Shown here in pieces: positions 1-8,645 of a stretch of 64,000 bases of DNA; positions within the stretch are counted from its first letter, which is position 1, and each line of letters opens with the position of its first letter. A program made the position numbers and the translations under genes. Source of the stretch: Antiquaquibacter soli. Its GTDB lineage: Bacteria; Actinomycetota; Actinomycetes; Actinomycetales; Microbacteriaceae. The notes under the pieces were generated by a model. The model saw only the letters and a program-made list of their open reading frames with translations. It searched no databases and had not been told where the DNA came from. The stretch lies in NCBI RefSeq assembly GCF_030580675.1, contig NZ_JAUQUB010000001.1, forward strand, positions 186,001-250,000, written 5' to 3'.

Positions 1-243
1 GATCAGGGATGCGCCCTCGAGCCGTGCTGGGGAGCGACGCCGCACGCCCAGTGGATCGCCGCGAACGCCTACCGCTTCGGCTTCATCGTCCGCTACCCGG
101 ACGGCAAAACCCCCATCACCGGTTACGAGTACGAGCCGTACCACCTCCGCTACGTGGGGGTGGAGCTCGCCACCGAGATGCACAACACCGGGGTCACGAC
201 CCTCGAGGAGTTCTTCGGGCTGCCGCCCGCGCCGACCTACTGA
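1..243 (+). CDS. D-alanyl-D-alanine carboxypeptidase, VanY/M15B type (C-terminal part)
   Basis: Only the last 80 residues lie in the window; the 5' end is outside. Peptidases of this family remove the terminal D-Ala from peptidoglycan stem peptides outside the membrane. The visible part has the family's typical end: HAQWIAANAYRFGFIVRYP followed by GYEYEPYHLRYVG, where the His of YHLRYVG is the expected last zinc ligand. The stop codon TGA is at 241-243. The upstream SxHxxGxAxD zinc motif cannot be checked here. The next gene is convergent and ends 3 bases downstream. Confidence 0.85.
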   Translation, partial: DQGCALEPCWGATPHAQWIAANAYRFGFIVRYPDGKTPITGYEYEPYHLRYVGVELATEMHNTGVTTLEEFFGLPPAPTY

Positions 244-246
244 CGG

Positions 247-1902
247 TCAGTCCGCGAGCGCCGCATCCACGATGCTCTTCGCCTCCGCCTGCACCTCTCG
301 CAAGTGCTCGACGCCCCGGAACGACTCCGCGTAGATCTTGTACACGTCCTCCGTGCCCGACGGGCGCGCCGCGAACCACGCGTTCTCGGTGACGACCTTC
401 ACCCCGCCGATCGCCGCGCCATTGCCGGGGGCATGTGAGAGCTTCGCCGTGATCGTCTCGCCGGCGAGGGTCGTCGCCGTGATCGCCTCGCCGCTGAGCT
501 TGCCGAGGCGCGCCTTCTGCTCCTTCGTCGCCGCGGCATCGACGCGCTCGTACGCCGGGTCGCCGAACTGGGCGACGAGCTCGGCGTAGAGCTGCGACGG
601 CGACTTGCCGGTGACGGCTCGGATCTCGCTCGCGAGGAGGGCGAGCAGGATTCCGTCCTTGTCGGTCGTCCAGGCCGAGCCATCCCGCCGCAGGAAGCTC
701 GCGCCCGCGCTCTCCTCGCCGCCGAAGCCGACGCTGCCGTCGACGACACCCTGCACGAACCACTTGAAGCCGACCGGCACCTCCCACAGCCGACGGCCGA
801 GGGATGCCGCGACCCGGTCGATCATCGAGCTCGACACGAGGGTCTTGCCGATCGCCGCATCCGGCCGCCAGTCGGGGCGGTGCGTGTAGAGGTACTGGAT
901 CGCCACCGCGAGGAAGTGGTTCGGGTTCATGAGCCCGCCGTCCGGGGTGACGATGCCGTGCCGGTCGGCGTCGGCGTCGTTGCCCGTGAGGATGTCGAAC
1001 TCGCCGGCCCGGGCGACGACCGACGCCATGGCGCTCGGCGACGACGGGTCCATGCGGATCTTGCCGTCCCAGTCGAGGGTCATGAAGCCCCACGCCGGGT
1101 CGACGAGCGGGTTGACGACGGTCAGCTGCGAGCGGCCGTCCGTGCCATCCAGCCCGTAGCGCTCCGCGATGAGCTGCCAGTAGTTGACGCTCGCCCCGCC
1201 CAGCGGGTCGGCCCCGATGCGGATGCCCGCACTCGCGATCGCGTCCATGTCGATGATGTTCTTCAGATCGTCGACATAGGCGGAGCGGTAGTCGTAGGTC
1301 TCCACGGCGCTCGGCTCGGACATCCGCACGTCCTTGTTGCCGGCCGCGATGAGCTCGTTGGCGCGGTTCGCGATCCACGTCGTCGCGTCGGAGTCGGCGG
1401 GGCCGCCGTGCGGCGGGTTGTACTTGAAGCCGCCGTCGCGGGGCGGGTTGTGGCTCGGGGTGATGACGATGCCGTCGGCGCGCTCGCTCTCGGCGGCATC
1501 CGCACCGAGCGCCGCGTTGTAGGCGATGATCGCGTGGCTGAGAGCCGGAGTCGGCACCCAGTCGTCGAATTCGTCGACCAGCACGCGCACGCCGTTCGCC
1601 TCGAGCACCTCGAGGGCGGTCGTCTCCGCGGGTCGCGAGAGCCCGTGCGTGTCCTTGCCGATGAAGAGCGGCCCCTGGATGCCCTGCCCCGCCCGGTACT
1701 CGACGATCGCCTGGGTGATCGCGGCGATGTGCGTTTCATTGAACGCCGTATCGAGGGAGGAGCCGCGGTGGCCGCTCGTACCGAACACGACGCGCTGCTC
1801 GGGGATCGAGACATCAGGCACCCCGCTGTAGTACGCCGCGACGAGCGCGTGCACGTCGATGAGGTCGTCTGAGGTGGCCGGCGTCCCTGCGCGATCGTTC
1901 AT
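247..1902 (-). CDS. pgm: Phosphoglucomutase, alpha-D-glucose phosphate-specific
   Basis: The enzyme interconverts glucose-1-phosphate and glucose-6-phosphate in the cytoplasm, linking glycolysis to glycogen, trehalose and sugar-nucleotide synthesis. The 551-residue length is usual for the bacterial glucose-specific form. Visible motifs are FGTSGHRG near residue 40, the phosphoserine loop TPSHNPP with Ser150, the magnesium loop GNDADADRHG at 307-316, the sugar-binding loop GFGGEESAG near 392-400, and the C-terminal phosphate loop RPSGTED. The ATG start at 1902 faces pheA, 37 bases away, so the two genes share a short divergent promoter region. No clear Shine-Dalgarno precedes the start. Confidence 0.96.
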   Translation of the reverse strand: MNDRAGTPATSDDLIDVHALVAAYYSGVPDVSIPEQRVVFGTSGHRGSSLDTAFNETHIAAITQAIVEYRAGQGIQGPLFIGKDTHGLSRPAETTALEVLEANGVRVLVDEFDDWVPTPALSHAIIAYNAALGADAAESERADGIVITPSHNPPRDGGFKYNPPHGGPADSDATTWIANRANELIAAGNKDVRMSEPSAVETYDYRSAYVDDLKNIIDMDAIASAGIRIGADPLGGASVNYWQLIAERYGLDGTDGRSQLTVVNPLVDPAWGFMTLDWDGKIRMDPSSPSAMASVVARAGEFDILTGNDADADRHGIVTPDGGLMNPNHFLAVAIQYLYTHRPDWRPDAAIGKTLVSSSMIDRVAASLGRRLWEVPVGFKWFVQGVVDGSVGFGGEESAGASFLRRDGSAWTTDKDGILLALLASEIRAVTGKSPSQLYAELVAQFGDPAYERVDAAATKEQKARLGKLSGEAITATTLAGETITAKLSHAPGNGAAIGGVKVVTENAWFAARPSGTEDVYKIYAESFRGVEHLREVQAEAKSIVDAALAD

Positions 1903-1939
1903 GCGCCCAGTCTGTCACCGGGGCCATAAACTCGACCAC

Positions 1940-2893
1940 ATGCCCGCAGCCTCCGACCCCGCAGAGACCTACTCCTACCTGGGTCCCGCGGGCACGTTCA
2001 CGGAGGCAGCGCTCAAGCAGGTGGAGGCCGCCGCGGGCAAGGCCTGGCGCCCGGTGAACAATGTCGGAGAGGCGCTCGACGACGTCACGTCGGGACGCAG
2101 TACCGCGGCCATGATCGCGATCGAGAACTCGATCGAAGGCGGGGTGAGCGCCACCCAGGACGCGCTCGCCACGATCCCCGACCTGCGGATCGTCGGGGAG
2201 TACCTCGTTCCCGTCAACTTCGTGCTCGTCGCGAGGCCGGGCACCGCGCTCGCGGACGTGAAGGTCGTGAACGCGCATCCGGTCGCCTACGCGCAGACGC
2301 ACCGCTGGCTCGAGCGCGAACTGCCGAGCCACGGGCACATCCCGGCGACGTCGAACGTCGCGGCCGCAGCATCCCTCCTCGACGGCTCGACGGCGGATGC
2401 CGCGGTCGCGCCGCCCGGCATCACCGACCACCACGACCTCACCGTGCTCGCCGAGGGCATCGGCGACAACCCCAACGCCGTCACGCGGTTCGTGCTCGTC
2501 TCGCGGACGACCGCGCTTCCGGAGCCGACGGGTGCCGACAAGACCTCCATCATCGCCGAGCTGCCGGATGACACGGCCGGCCGCCTGCTCGAGATGCTCG
2601 AGCAGTTCGCCACCCGCGGGGTCAACATGTCGCTGCTCGAATCGCGCCCGATCGGCGATGCGCTCGGACGCTACCGGTTCGTCATCGACCTCGACGGCCA
2701 CATCCTCGACGAGCGGGTCGCGGACGCCCTCCTCGGCCTCAAGCGTTTCTCACCCAACGTGGTGTTCCTCGGCAGCTACCCGCGCGCCGACAAGCAGGCC
2801 ATCACGGTGACGAACCGCTACTCGAACGAGTCGTTCGTGGAGGCGCGCGACTGGCTGCGCGGCCTCATCGCGGGCGAGCCTTCCGCGCACTAG
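1940..2893 (+). CDS. pheA: Prephenate dehydratase
   Basis: Converts prephenate to phenylpyruvate in phenylalanine synthesis. The 317-residue protein starts at ATG 1940 (MPAASDP); the frame is open further upstream, but that extension overlaps the divergent pgm start and is not family-like. The prephenate dehydratase domain begins YSYLGPAGTFTEAAL and contains the catalytic-site NAVTRF near residue 180. A C-terminal ACT domain follows, with the phenylalanine-binding ESRP motif (LLESRPIGDALGRYRF), so feedback inhibition by Phe is expected. It is a stand-alone dehydratase without chorismate mutase, as usual in Actinobacteria. Stop TAG is 18 bases before a large palindrome (2912-2969). Confidence 0.95.
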   Translation: MPAASDPAETYSYLGPAGTFTEAALKQVEAAAGKAWRPVNNVGEALDDVTSGRSTAAMIAIENSIEGGVSATQDALATIPDLRIVGEYLVPVNFVLVARPGTALADVKVVNAHPVAYAQTHRWLERELPSHGHIPATSNVAAAASLLDGSTADAAVAPPGITDHHDLTVLAEGIGDNPNAVTRFVLVSRTTALPEPTGADKTSIIAELPDDTAGRLLEMLEQFATRGVNMSLLESRPIGDALGRYRFVIDLDGHILDERVADALLGLKRFSPNVVFLGSYPRADKQAITVTNRYSNESFVEARDWLRGLIAGEPSAH

Positions 2894-2911
2894 CTGTCCC
2901 TGCCATACGCG

Positions 2912-2969
2912 CGAGTGTTCCGATTTGGTCGGAATAACGGCCCTCATTCCGACCAAATCGGAACATTCG
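2912..2969. repeat. 58-bp palindromic element, copy 1
   Basis: Two 24-base arms with one mismatch surround a 10-base loop; the core reads GTTCCGATTTGGTCGGAAT. It lies between the convergent ends of pheA and the DUF559 gene, whose stop codon is 4 bases away. A second copy lies at 3917-3974 in inverted orientation. No T-run follows the stem, so it is not a standard intrinsic terminator, though it could act as one. Confidence 0.9.
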
Positions 2970-2973
2970 CGAT

Positions 2974-3858
2974 TCAGCGGGCCAGCAGTGCCCGGATCCG
3001 CGTCACGAGCTCCGCGGGGTCCCTCAAGTCGTCGGCGTTGAGCTCGACGACCTTCCAGCCCTGTGCCTCGAGGCGGGTCCGACGCGTCATGTCCCGTCGC
3101 CACTGAGCCCGCGTGCGGTGATAGTCGCCCTGGTACTCGAGAATTACCTGTTGGTCGCGGAACAGGAAGTCCGGCCTCGTCTGCTGGCCGGTGTCGGTAT
3201 CCACCAGGACGTGGTTTATCTCCGCAGTCGGGAGGTCGGACCTGGCGAGGATGACCCGCAATAGCGACTCCGGGCGGGACTCCGCGCGTTCGCTCAGCAG
3301 CGCGAGCGCTTCCCGCGCGAGGCGGATACCGCGGGCGCCCTCAGACCGCGCGATGAGCCGTGCTAGCTCGACCCGATCGGTGAATGGGGCGCGGTGGTGG
3401 ATCAGGTAATCGCCCACGGCTACCAGGTCGCCGAGACCGAGTTGGGTCGCGAGATCAACCCAGGTCCGCGCCGGAGAGCTCAGTCGGAGACCGCCCCACG
3501 TCGTGACGTCGGAATCGACGATGTCGAGCCGGTGTCCGATCACGTCGCGCGAGTGGAGCCGGGCGGCTGGGCTCGCCACAGAAACGTGCACCTTCGGCTC
3601 CAACTCCAGACCCCACGGGAGGGGCGCTCCCCAGAGCAGTGCCGCTGTTGAGTGGCTGAAGAACCCGTGCGCGGGAATGCGCAGGGCGAGCATCCGGCAC
3701 TTTTCTTCCACGGTCGGGGGCCGCTCGCCCGCGTGACGGAGCCCGTGGAGGGAATGCAGATCCCGCGCTCGAAGGCGACGAGCCGAGACCCCGGACTCCA
3801 TCGCCGCAGACGTCGAGAACTGCTCGGGGAGGGGAGGGAGGGGCTGGGGTAGACGCAT
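2974..3858 (-). CDS. DUF559 (Vsr-like) endonuclease-fold protein with AbiEi-like N-terminal part
   Basis: The 294-residue protein ends in a DUF559-type restriction-endonuclease-fold domain: PES with Glu197, RPDF with Asp230, and ILEYQG with Glu241 and Gln243, followed by HRTRAQWRRDMTRRTRLEAQ and WKVVELNADDL. These fit the E, PD and ExQ/K positions of PD-(D/E)XK nucleases. The N-terminal half (FFSHSTAALLWGAPLP, SPARTWVDLA) resembles the type IV antitoxin AbiEi-like region often fused to DUF559 in Actinobacteria. The ATG is at 3858, with 58 bases between it and the right palindrome; the stop is 4 bases from the left one. Substrate and role are unknown. Confidence 0.75.
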   Translation of the reverse strand: MRLPQPLPPLPEQFSTSAAMESGVSARRLRARDLHSLHGLRHAGERPPTVEEKCRMLALRIPAHGFFSHSTAALLWGAPLPWGLELEPKVHVSVASPAARLHSRDVIGHRLDIVDSDVTTWGGLRLSSPARTWVDLATQLGLGDLVAVGDYLIHHRAPFTDRVELARLIARSEGARGIRLAREALALLSERAESRPESLLRVILARSDLPTAEINHVLVDTDTGQQTRPDFLFRDQQVILEYQGDYHRTRAQWRRDMTRRTRLEAQGWKVVELNADDLRDPAELVTRIRALLAR

Positions 3859-3916
3859 GGGTACACCCTGTCCGACCGGGCAGCCTCGCGAGGATTGCTC
3901 TGCACAGTTACCGCGC

Positions 3917-3974
3917 CGAGTGTTCCGATTTGGTCGCTATGAGGGCGACTATTCCGACAAAATCGGAACACTCG
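3917..3974. repeat. 58-bp palindromic element, copy 2 (inverted)
   Basis: Same architecture as the element at 2912-2969: 24-base arms, here with three mismatches, and a 10-base loop. It sits between the stop of the lipid kinase gene (4023) and the start of the DUF559 gene (3858), both on the minus strand. The loop half GCCCTC is shared with copy 1 when this copy is read as reverse complement. Confidence 0.9.
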
Positions 3975-4022
3975 TGGGCTGTGCGGTAGCGCGGGCTGAG
4001 CGGGCGCGGCACGTGCCCGCGC

Positions 4023-5012
4023 TCAGGAGCCCGCGGGCACCTTCACGGTGAGGGCCCCTGCATCCACCCACGTGCGCACGGTCTTCGCCTCGCCGAACTC
4101 GTCGCCGTCGAGCTGGAACTCCTGCGGCGTCGCGACGGTCATGGTGATGTCGCGGGTGCGCAGGTACGTGACATCCCGCGCGTCCTTGGAGAGGTCGATG
4201 AGCTTGCGGCCGAGGGCGGACTTGCGCAGCACCCCGTTCTCCCACGCGACCTTCTGCCACACCTTCGCCCAGCCGAACGGCCCCTGCGGGCGGAGGGCGG
4301 CGACGTCGAGCATCCCGTCGTCGGGCTCCGCGTCGGGCATGAGGAGGAAGCCGCCGGGCAGCACGCCGCAATTGCCGATGATGATCGTGTGCACGCTGAG
4401 GGCGCGCTGCGGCCCGCCGTCGAGGCTGTACTGCACGCGCACGGGCTTGAGCTCCGGGAGCGACCGCGCGATGCCGTCGATGTAGGCGAGCCAGCCGACC
4501 GCCTTCTTGAGCTTCGTCGACGTGTTCTTGATCATCTTCGCGTCGAGCCCCAGGCCCGCCATCACCAGGAACGCGTGCTCCTCGGTCGAGCCATCGGCCC
4601 GCGTGATCTCCGAGATGCCGAGGTCGATGACGCGGTCCTCACCGGTGAACGCGGCGGCGATCGCGGTGTCGAGGTCGGTGAGCGGCAGTTCCAGGTTGCG
4701 GGCGAGCAGGTTGCCGGTGCCGCTCGCGACGATGCAGAGCGGGATGCCCGTGTCCCGCAGTCCCTCGGCGACGGCTCGCACCGTGCCGTCGCCCCCCGCA
4801 GCGAGCACCACGGAGGCGCCGCGCCGCACCGCGGACGCGACGATGCCCTGGCCCGGGTCATCCTCAGTCGTCTCGAACCACGCCGTCTGACCCCAACCCG
4901 CGTCCTCCGCCGCCGACGTCACCGAGGCTTTGAGCTTCTCGGCGTCGACCTTGATGGGGTTGTAGACGACAGCGGCGATCGGCTTCTTCTGCCCGTCCTG
5001 AGGGTTCGCCAC
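4023..5012 (-). CDS. Diacylglycerol/lipid kinase family protein (DagK/YegS type)
   Basis: A 329-residue lipid kinase of the DagK_cat family, expected to phosphorylate diacylglycerol or a related lipid at the inner face of the membrane. The nucleotide-binding motif AAGGDGTVRAVAEGL is near residue 70, followed by GSGTGNLLARNLELP. A C-terminal YegS-like beta domain follows (GNCGVLPGGFLLMPDAEPDDGML split across the sequence). The only conventional start before this homology is GTG at 5012 (MANPQDGQKKP); a GGGAGG lies about 15 bases upstream, rather far. It is divergent from serS, with 38 bases between the starts. Confidence 0.9.
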   Translation of the reverse strand: MANPQDGQKKPIAAVVYNPIKVDAEKLKASVTSAAEDAGWGQTAWFETTEDDPGQGIVASAVRRGASVVLAAGGDGTVRAVAEGLRDTGIPLCIVASGTGNLLARNLELPLTDLDTAIAAAFTGEDRVIDLGISEITRADGSTEEHAFLVMAGLGLDAKMIKNTSTKLKKAVGWLAYIDGIARSLPELKPVRVQYSLDGGPQRALSVHTIIIGNCGVLPGGFLLMPDAEPDDGMLDVAALRPQGPFGWAKVWQKVAWENGVLRKSALGRKLIDLSKDARDVTYLRTRDITMTVATPQEFQLDGDEFGEAKTVRTWVDAGALTVKVPAGS

Positions 5013-5050
5013 GAACCTAACCGTAGTCCCTCCCTGGGTAGGCTGGGTGC

Positions 5051-6313
5051 GTGATCGACCCCCAGTTGCTGCGCGAGAATCCCGATGCTGTCCGGCGTTC
5101 GCAGGAGTTGCGGGGGGCATCCGTCGCCCTCGTGGATGACGCGGTCGCCGCCGACGCCGAGCGACGCGCGCGAATCGGCGAGTTCGAGTCGCTGCGCGCC
5201 GAGCAGAACGCGTTCGGCAAGACGGTCGCCGCCGCCCCCAAGGAGGAGAAGGCGGCGCTCGTCGCGCAGGCCCAGGAGCTCGCCGCGAAAGTGAAGGCGG
5301 CGCAGCAGGCGGTGACGGATGCCGAGGACGCGTTCTCGAGGATCGTCGGCGCCCTCGGCAACGTGCCCATCGACGGCGTTCCCGCGGGCGGCGAGGACGA
5401 CTGGGTGCTCGTCCGAGAGCACGGGAGCCCGGCATCCTTCGACTTCGAGCCCCGCGACCACGCGGAGATCGGCGAGCTCCTCGATGCGATCGACATCGCG
5501 CGGGGAGTGAAGGTCTCGGGCAGCCGCTTCTACTTCTTGAAGGGCCTCGGCGCGCGCCTCGAGCTCGCGCTCATGAACCTCGGCCTTGACACCGCCCTCC
5601 AGCACGGCTTCACCCCGCTCATCACGCCGACGCTCGTGCGCCCCGAGATCATGTCGGGCACGGGCTTCCTCGGCGAGCACGCCGACGAGGTGTACCACCT
5701 CGACAAGGGCGACGACCTCTACCTCACGGGCACGAGCGAGGTGGCGCTCGCCGGGTACCACTCCGACGAGATCCTCGACCTGAGCGACGGACCCCTCCGC
5801 TATGCGGGGTGGTCGACGTGCTACCGCCGCGAGGCCGGCTCCGCGGGCAAGGACAACCGCGGCATCCTGCGCGTGCACCAGTTCAACAAGCTGGAGATGT
5901 TCAGCTACGTGGGGCCGTCGGACGCGGAGGCGGAGCACGAGCGGCTCCTCTCCTTCCAGGAGGCGATGCTGCAGGCGTGCGGCCTCTCCTACCGCGTCAT
6001 CGACGTGGCGGCCGGCGACCTCGGCTCGAGCGCCGCCCGCAAGTTCGACGTCGAGGCGTGGGTGCCGACGCAGGGCACTTACCGCGAGCTGACGAGCACG
6101 AGCAACTGCACCACCTACCAGGCCCGCCGGCTCGACATCCGCTACCGCACCGAGAGCGGCAAGACCGCGCCCGTCGCGACCCTCAACGGCACGCTCGCGA
6201 CGACGCGCTGGCTCGTCGCGATCCTCGAGACGCACCAGCAGGCCGACGGCAGCGTGGTGGTGCCGGATGCCCTGCGTCCCTACCTCGGCGGCCTCGAGGT
6301 CCTCGCCCGATGA
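5051..6313 (+). CDS. serS: Seryl-tRNA synthetase
   Basis: Charges tRNA-Ser with serine; two tRNA-Ser genes lie downstream in this window. The 420-residue class II enzyme starts at GTG 5051 ([17 protein letters not shown]). The N-terminal coiled-coil tRNA-binding arm spans about residues 1-105, rich in Glu, Ala, Lys and Arg. Motif 2 is [20 protein letters not shown], and motif 3 is the C-terminal [15 protein letters not shown]. The HAD gene downstream overlaps its stop codon by ATGA. Confidence 0.97.
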   Translation: MIDPQLLRENPDAVRRSQELRGASVALVDDAVAADAERRARIGEFESLRAEQNAFGKTVAAAPKEEKAALVAQAQELAAKVKAAQQAVTDAEDAFSRIVGALGNVPIDGVPAGGEDDWVLVREHGSPASFDFEPRDHAEIGELLDAIDIARGVKVSGSRFYFLKGLGARLELALMNLGLDTALQHGFTPLITPTLVRPEIMSGTGFLGEHADEVYHLDKGDDLYLTGTSEVALAGYHSDEILDLSDGPLRYAGWSTCYRREAGSAGKDNRGILRVHQFNKLEMFSYVGPSDAEAEHERLLSFQEAMLQACGLSYRVIDVAAGDLGSSAARKFDVEAWVPTQGTYRELTSTSNCTTYQARRLDIRYRTESGKTAPVATLNGTLATTRWLVAILETHQQADGSVVVPDALRPYLGGLEVLAR

Positions 6314-7128
6314 GCAGCGCCGCCCCCGCCGCCGAGCGCTGGCTCATCGCCCTCGACATCGACGGAACGGTGCTCCGCGAGGACGGCAGCATGGGTGAGC
6401 CGGTGATCGATGCCGTCGCGCGAGTGCGGGATGCCGGGCACGAGGTCACCCTCGCGACGGGCCGCTCGGTCGCGATGACGCTGCCGATCCTCGAGAGGCT
6501 CGGCATCGAGCCCGAGTACGTGGTGTGCTCGAACGGCGCGATCACCCTGCAGCGGGACAAGGATGCGACGCTCGGCTACCGGCGGTTCCACGTCGAGACG
6601 TTCAACCCGCGCGAGGTGCTCTCGACGATCCGCGAGAACTTGGCGTCGGCGAACTACGCCGTCGAGGACGAGGAGGGCCACTACCGCTACACGGGGTACT
6701 TCCCGGATGGCGCGCTCGGGGCGGTCTCGCAGAAGGTCGAGTTCGACGAGCTCCTCACCGACACGGCTACCCGCGTCGTCGTGATCTCGCCCGAGCACGC
6801 GATCGAGGACTTCCTCTCGGTCGTGGAACGGATGGGACTCCACAAGGTCAGCTACAACGTCGGCTGGACGGCGTGGCTCGACATCGCCCCCGACGGCATC
6901 AACAAGGCCACCGCCCTGGAGCGCGTCCGCGGGCTCCTCGGCATCCCGCGCTCCCGAGTGCTCGCGATGGGCGACGGCCGCAACGACATCGACATGCTCG
7001 AGTGGGCGTCGGCCGAGGGGCGCGGCGTCGCGATGGGCCAGGCCCCCGAGGAGGTGCTCGCCGTCGCGAGCGAGGTGACCGGCACCGACCTCGACGATGG
7101 CGCGGCATCCGTTCTGGCAGCGTTCTAG
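6310..7128 (+). CDS. HAD superfamily hydrolase (Cof type)
   Basis: A 272-residue haloacid-dehalogenase-fold phosphatase. Motif I is [14 protein letters not shown] near residue 15, with the two catalytic Asp; the cap region is of the C2 Cof/YbiV type; motif IV is [14 protein letters not shown]. Such enzymes dephosphorylate sugar phosphates, FMN precursors or PLP; the substrate is not predictable. The start ATG at 6310 overlaps the serS stop by four bases, so translation is probably coupled. Pairing of serS with a Cof-type HAD gene is, as far as I recall, common in Microbacteriaceae. Confidence 0.9.
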   Translation: MSSAAPAAERWLIALDIDGTVLREDGSMGEPVIDAVARVRDAGHEVTLATGRSVAMTLPILERLGIEPEYVVCSNGAITLQRDKDATLGYRRFHVETFNPREVLSTIRENLASANYAVEDEEGHYRYTGYFPDGALGAVSQKVEFDELLTDTATRVVVISPEHAIEDFLSVVERMGLHKVSYNVGWTAWLDIAPDGINKATALERVRGLLGIPRSRVLAMGDGRNDIDMLEWASAEGRGVAMGQAPEEVLAVASEVTGTDLDDGAASVLAAF

Positions 7129-7201
7129 CCGCTAACTCCCAGCCTCGACGGCTACCGTCGCTAGCTGCTTCGCGCGGATGCTTCGCGCGGGAGGGAGTGG
7201 C

Positions 7202-8434
7202 ATGAGCGACCTGCGGCCCCGGTCGGGGCGATCGGCGACGGACCCGTCGAAGACCCTCGCACGACACGGGCAGCTGCCGCGTTCGCGCGCGTGGGCGACG
7301 ATCCTGTCGATCGTCGGAGCCGCCCTCGCGGTCGTGCTCGTCAGCACGGCCGCGGTCGCGGGCGTCGTCGTGAACAGCCTCACCTCGAAGATCGACTCGA
7401 TCGTGATCAACCCCTCGGATGCCCCGCTGCCCCAGATCGGGGCGATCGAGGGCGGGTTCAACATCCTCATCGTGGGCTCCGACACTCGCCTCGGCCAGAA
7501 CGGCATCGGCGGCGACTTCGAGGACGACGAGGGCACCCTCAACGACGTCAACATCCTGCTGCACGTCTCGCAGGACCAGACGAACGCCGTGGCGGTCTCC
7601 ATTCCGCGCGACATGGTGGTGGGCATCCCCGAGTGCACCGACGACGACGGCTACACGAAGCCGTACTCGACGGAGCCGATCAACACCGCTCTCTCGTACG
7701 GCGGGCTGCCGTGCGCGGTGCAGACCGTGAGCGAGCTGACCGGCCTGCCGATCCAGTTCGCCGGCATGATCACCTTCACCGGCGTCATCGCGATGGCCGA
7801 TGCGATCGGCGGCGTGCCGGTCTGCTTCACGGGCGCCATCGACGACCCCAACACCGGCCTCGTCATCCCGCAGGCGGGCACCTACGATCTCACCGGCATC
7901 GACGCGCTCGCGTTCCTCCGCTCTCGAGCGGGGGTCGGGGATGGCTCGGACCTCACCCGCATCTCCTCGCAGCAGGTGTACCTCTCCTCCCTGGTGCGCA
8001 AGCTGCAGTCGGAGGGCACGCTCTCGGACCCGACGAAGATCTACAACCTCGCGAGCGCGGCACTGTCGAACATGCAGCTCTCGTCGACGCTCGGCAACAT
8101 CCCCACCATGACGTCGATCGCCCTCGCCCTGAAGGACATCCCGGTCGACAGCATCACGTTCGTCCAGTACCCGGGCTCGACGGGCGGGTCCGGGGTGTAC
8201 GAGGGCAAGGTGCAGCCGAACGAGGAGGCCGCGGCGCAGCTCATGGCGTACATTGCCGCCGACCAGCCGTTCGTGCTCTCCGACACCGAGAACGGGGGCT
8301 CCACGGCCGACCCGAACGCCCCCGCTCCCGACCCGAGCGCCCCGCCGGCGGACACGAGCGGACTCCCTGTTCTCGAGGGCGTGCACGGGCAGCCGGCGTC
8401 GGAGTACACCTGCTCGGTCGCCTACGACTTCTAG
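7202..8434 (+). CDS. LytR-CpsA-Psr (LCP) family protein, copy 1
   Basis: LCP proteins attach undecaprenyl-linked glycopolymers to peptidoglycan outside the membrane. This 410-residue protein has a short basic cytoplasmic tail, one transmembrane helix (about residues 28-52) and an extracellular LCP domain: NILIVGSDTRLGQNGIGG, then SIPRDMVVGIPEC with the conserved Arg-Asp, and FLRSRAGVGDGSDLTRISSQ. The C-terminal tail is Pro/Asp-rich. Start ATG 7202 follows GGGAGGGAG. The next LCP gene (8646) is a close paralogue over nearly its whole length, with a terminator and a tRNA gene between them. Confidence 0.92.
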   Translation: MSDLRPRSGRSATDPSKTLARHGQLPRSRAWATILSIVGAALAVVLVSTAAVAGVVVNSLTSKIDSIVINPSDAPLPQIGAIEGGFNILIVGSDTRLGQNGIGGDFEDDEGTLNDVNILLHVSQDQTNAVAVSIPRDMVVGIPECTDDDGYTKPYSTEPINTALSYGGLPCAVQTVSELTGLPIQFAGMITFTGVIAMADAIGGVPVCFTGAIDDPNTGLVIPQAGTYDLTGIDALAFLRSRAGVGDGSDLTRISSQQVYLSSLVRKLQSEGTLSDPTKIYNLASAALSNMQLSSTLGNIPTMTSIALALKDIPVDSITFVQYPGSTGGSGVYEGKVQPNEEAAAQLMAYIAADQPFVLSDTENGGSTADPNAPAPDPSAPPADTSGLPVLEGVHGQPASEYTCSVAYDF

Positions 8435-8471
8435 GAGCGAGCATCCGGATGCCCCGCTCTGGACGTTTTTT
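8435..8471 (+). terminator. Rho-independent terminator after LCP copy 1
   Basis: The outer stem GAGCG/CGCTC encloses the perfect palindrome GCATCCGGATGC, and six T follow shortly after. It starts directly at the LCP stop codon and separates the gene from the tRNA-Ser gene. Confidence 0.75.
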
Positions 8472-8495
8472 CAGAGTCGGGCTCAGCCCATCCGA

Positions 8496-8501
8496 TACAC
8501 T
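8496..8501 (+). promoter_or_regulatory. Likely -10 element of tRNA-Ser(TGA)
   Basis: TACACT, 19 bases before the tRNA, matches TATAAT at four positions. No convincing -35 hexamer was found at the usual spacing. Confidence 0.4.
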
Positions 8502-8520
8502 CGGACCTTGGTCTAGCCGG

Positions 8521-8605
8521 GGAGGGCTGTCCGAGCGGCCGATGGAGCCAGTCTTGAAAACTGGTGGGCAGAAATGTCTCGTGGGTTCGAATCCCACGCC
8601 CTCCG
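8521..8605 (+). tRNA. tRNA-Ser, anticodon TGA
   Basis: An 85-base type II tRNA. Acceptor GGAGGGC pairs with GCCCTCC (8598-8604), with discriminator G8605. The anticodon stem CCAGT/ACTGG encloses loop CTTGAAA with TGA at 8555-8557. A long variable arm and TTCGAATCC T loop follow. CCA is not encoded. It reads UCN serine codons. Confidence 0.96.
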
Positions 8606-8645
8606 CTGTACTGTCGCCCCGCCGCGGGGTACGAAGGGATGTGTC

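Larger units (their letters stand above)
2912..3974. mobile_element. Candidate mobile unit: DUF559 gene framed by inverted palindromic ends
   Basis: A 1063-bp block consists of one gene (2974-3858) and a 58-bp palindrome at each end. The right element, reverse-complemented, matches the left at 51 of 58 positions, including most of the loop; in direct orientation only 47 match, so the copies are inverted. The arrangement recalls REP-associated transposase loci, but the encoded protein has a Vsr-like/DUF559 nuclease fold rather than a RAYT. No flanking target duplication was recognised. Mobility is inference. Confidence 0.45.

Noticed and set aside
2912-2969. The first palindrome as a simple terminator between convergent genes
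   Set aside because: Possible, but there is no T-run, and the inverted near-copy on the far side of the DUF559 gene needs another explanation; kept as an element with termination as an alternative.
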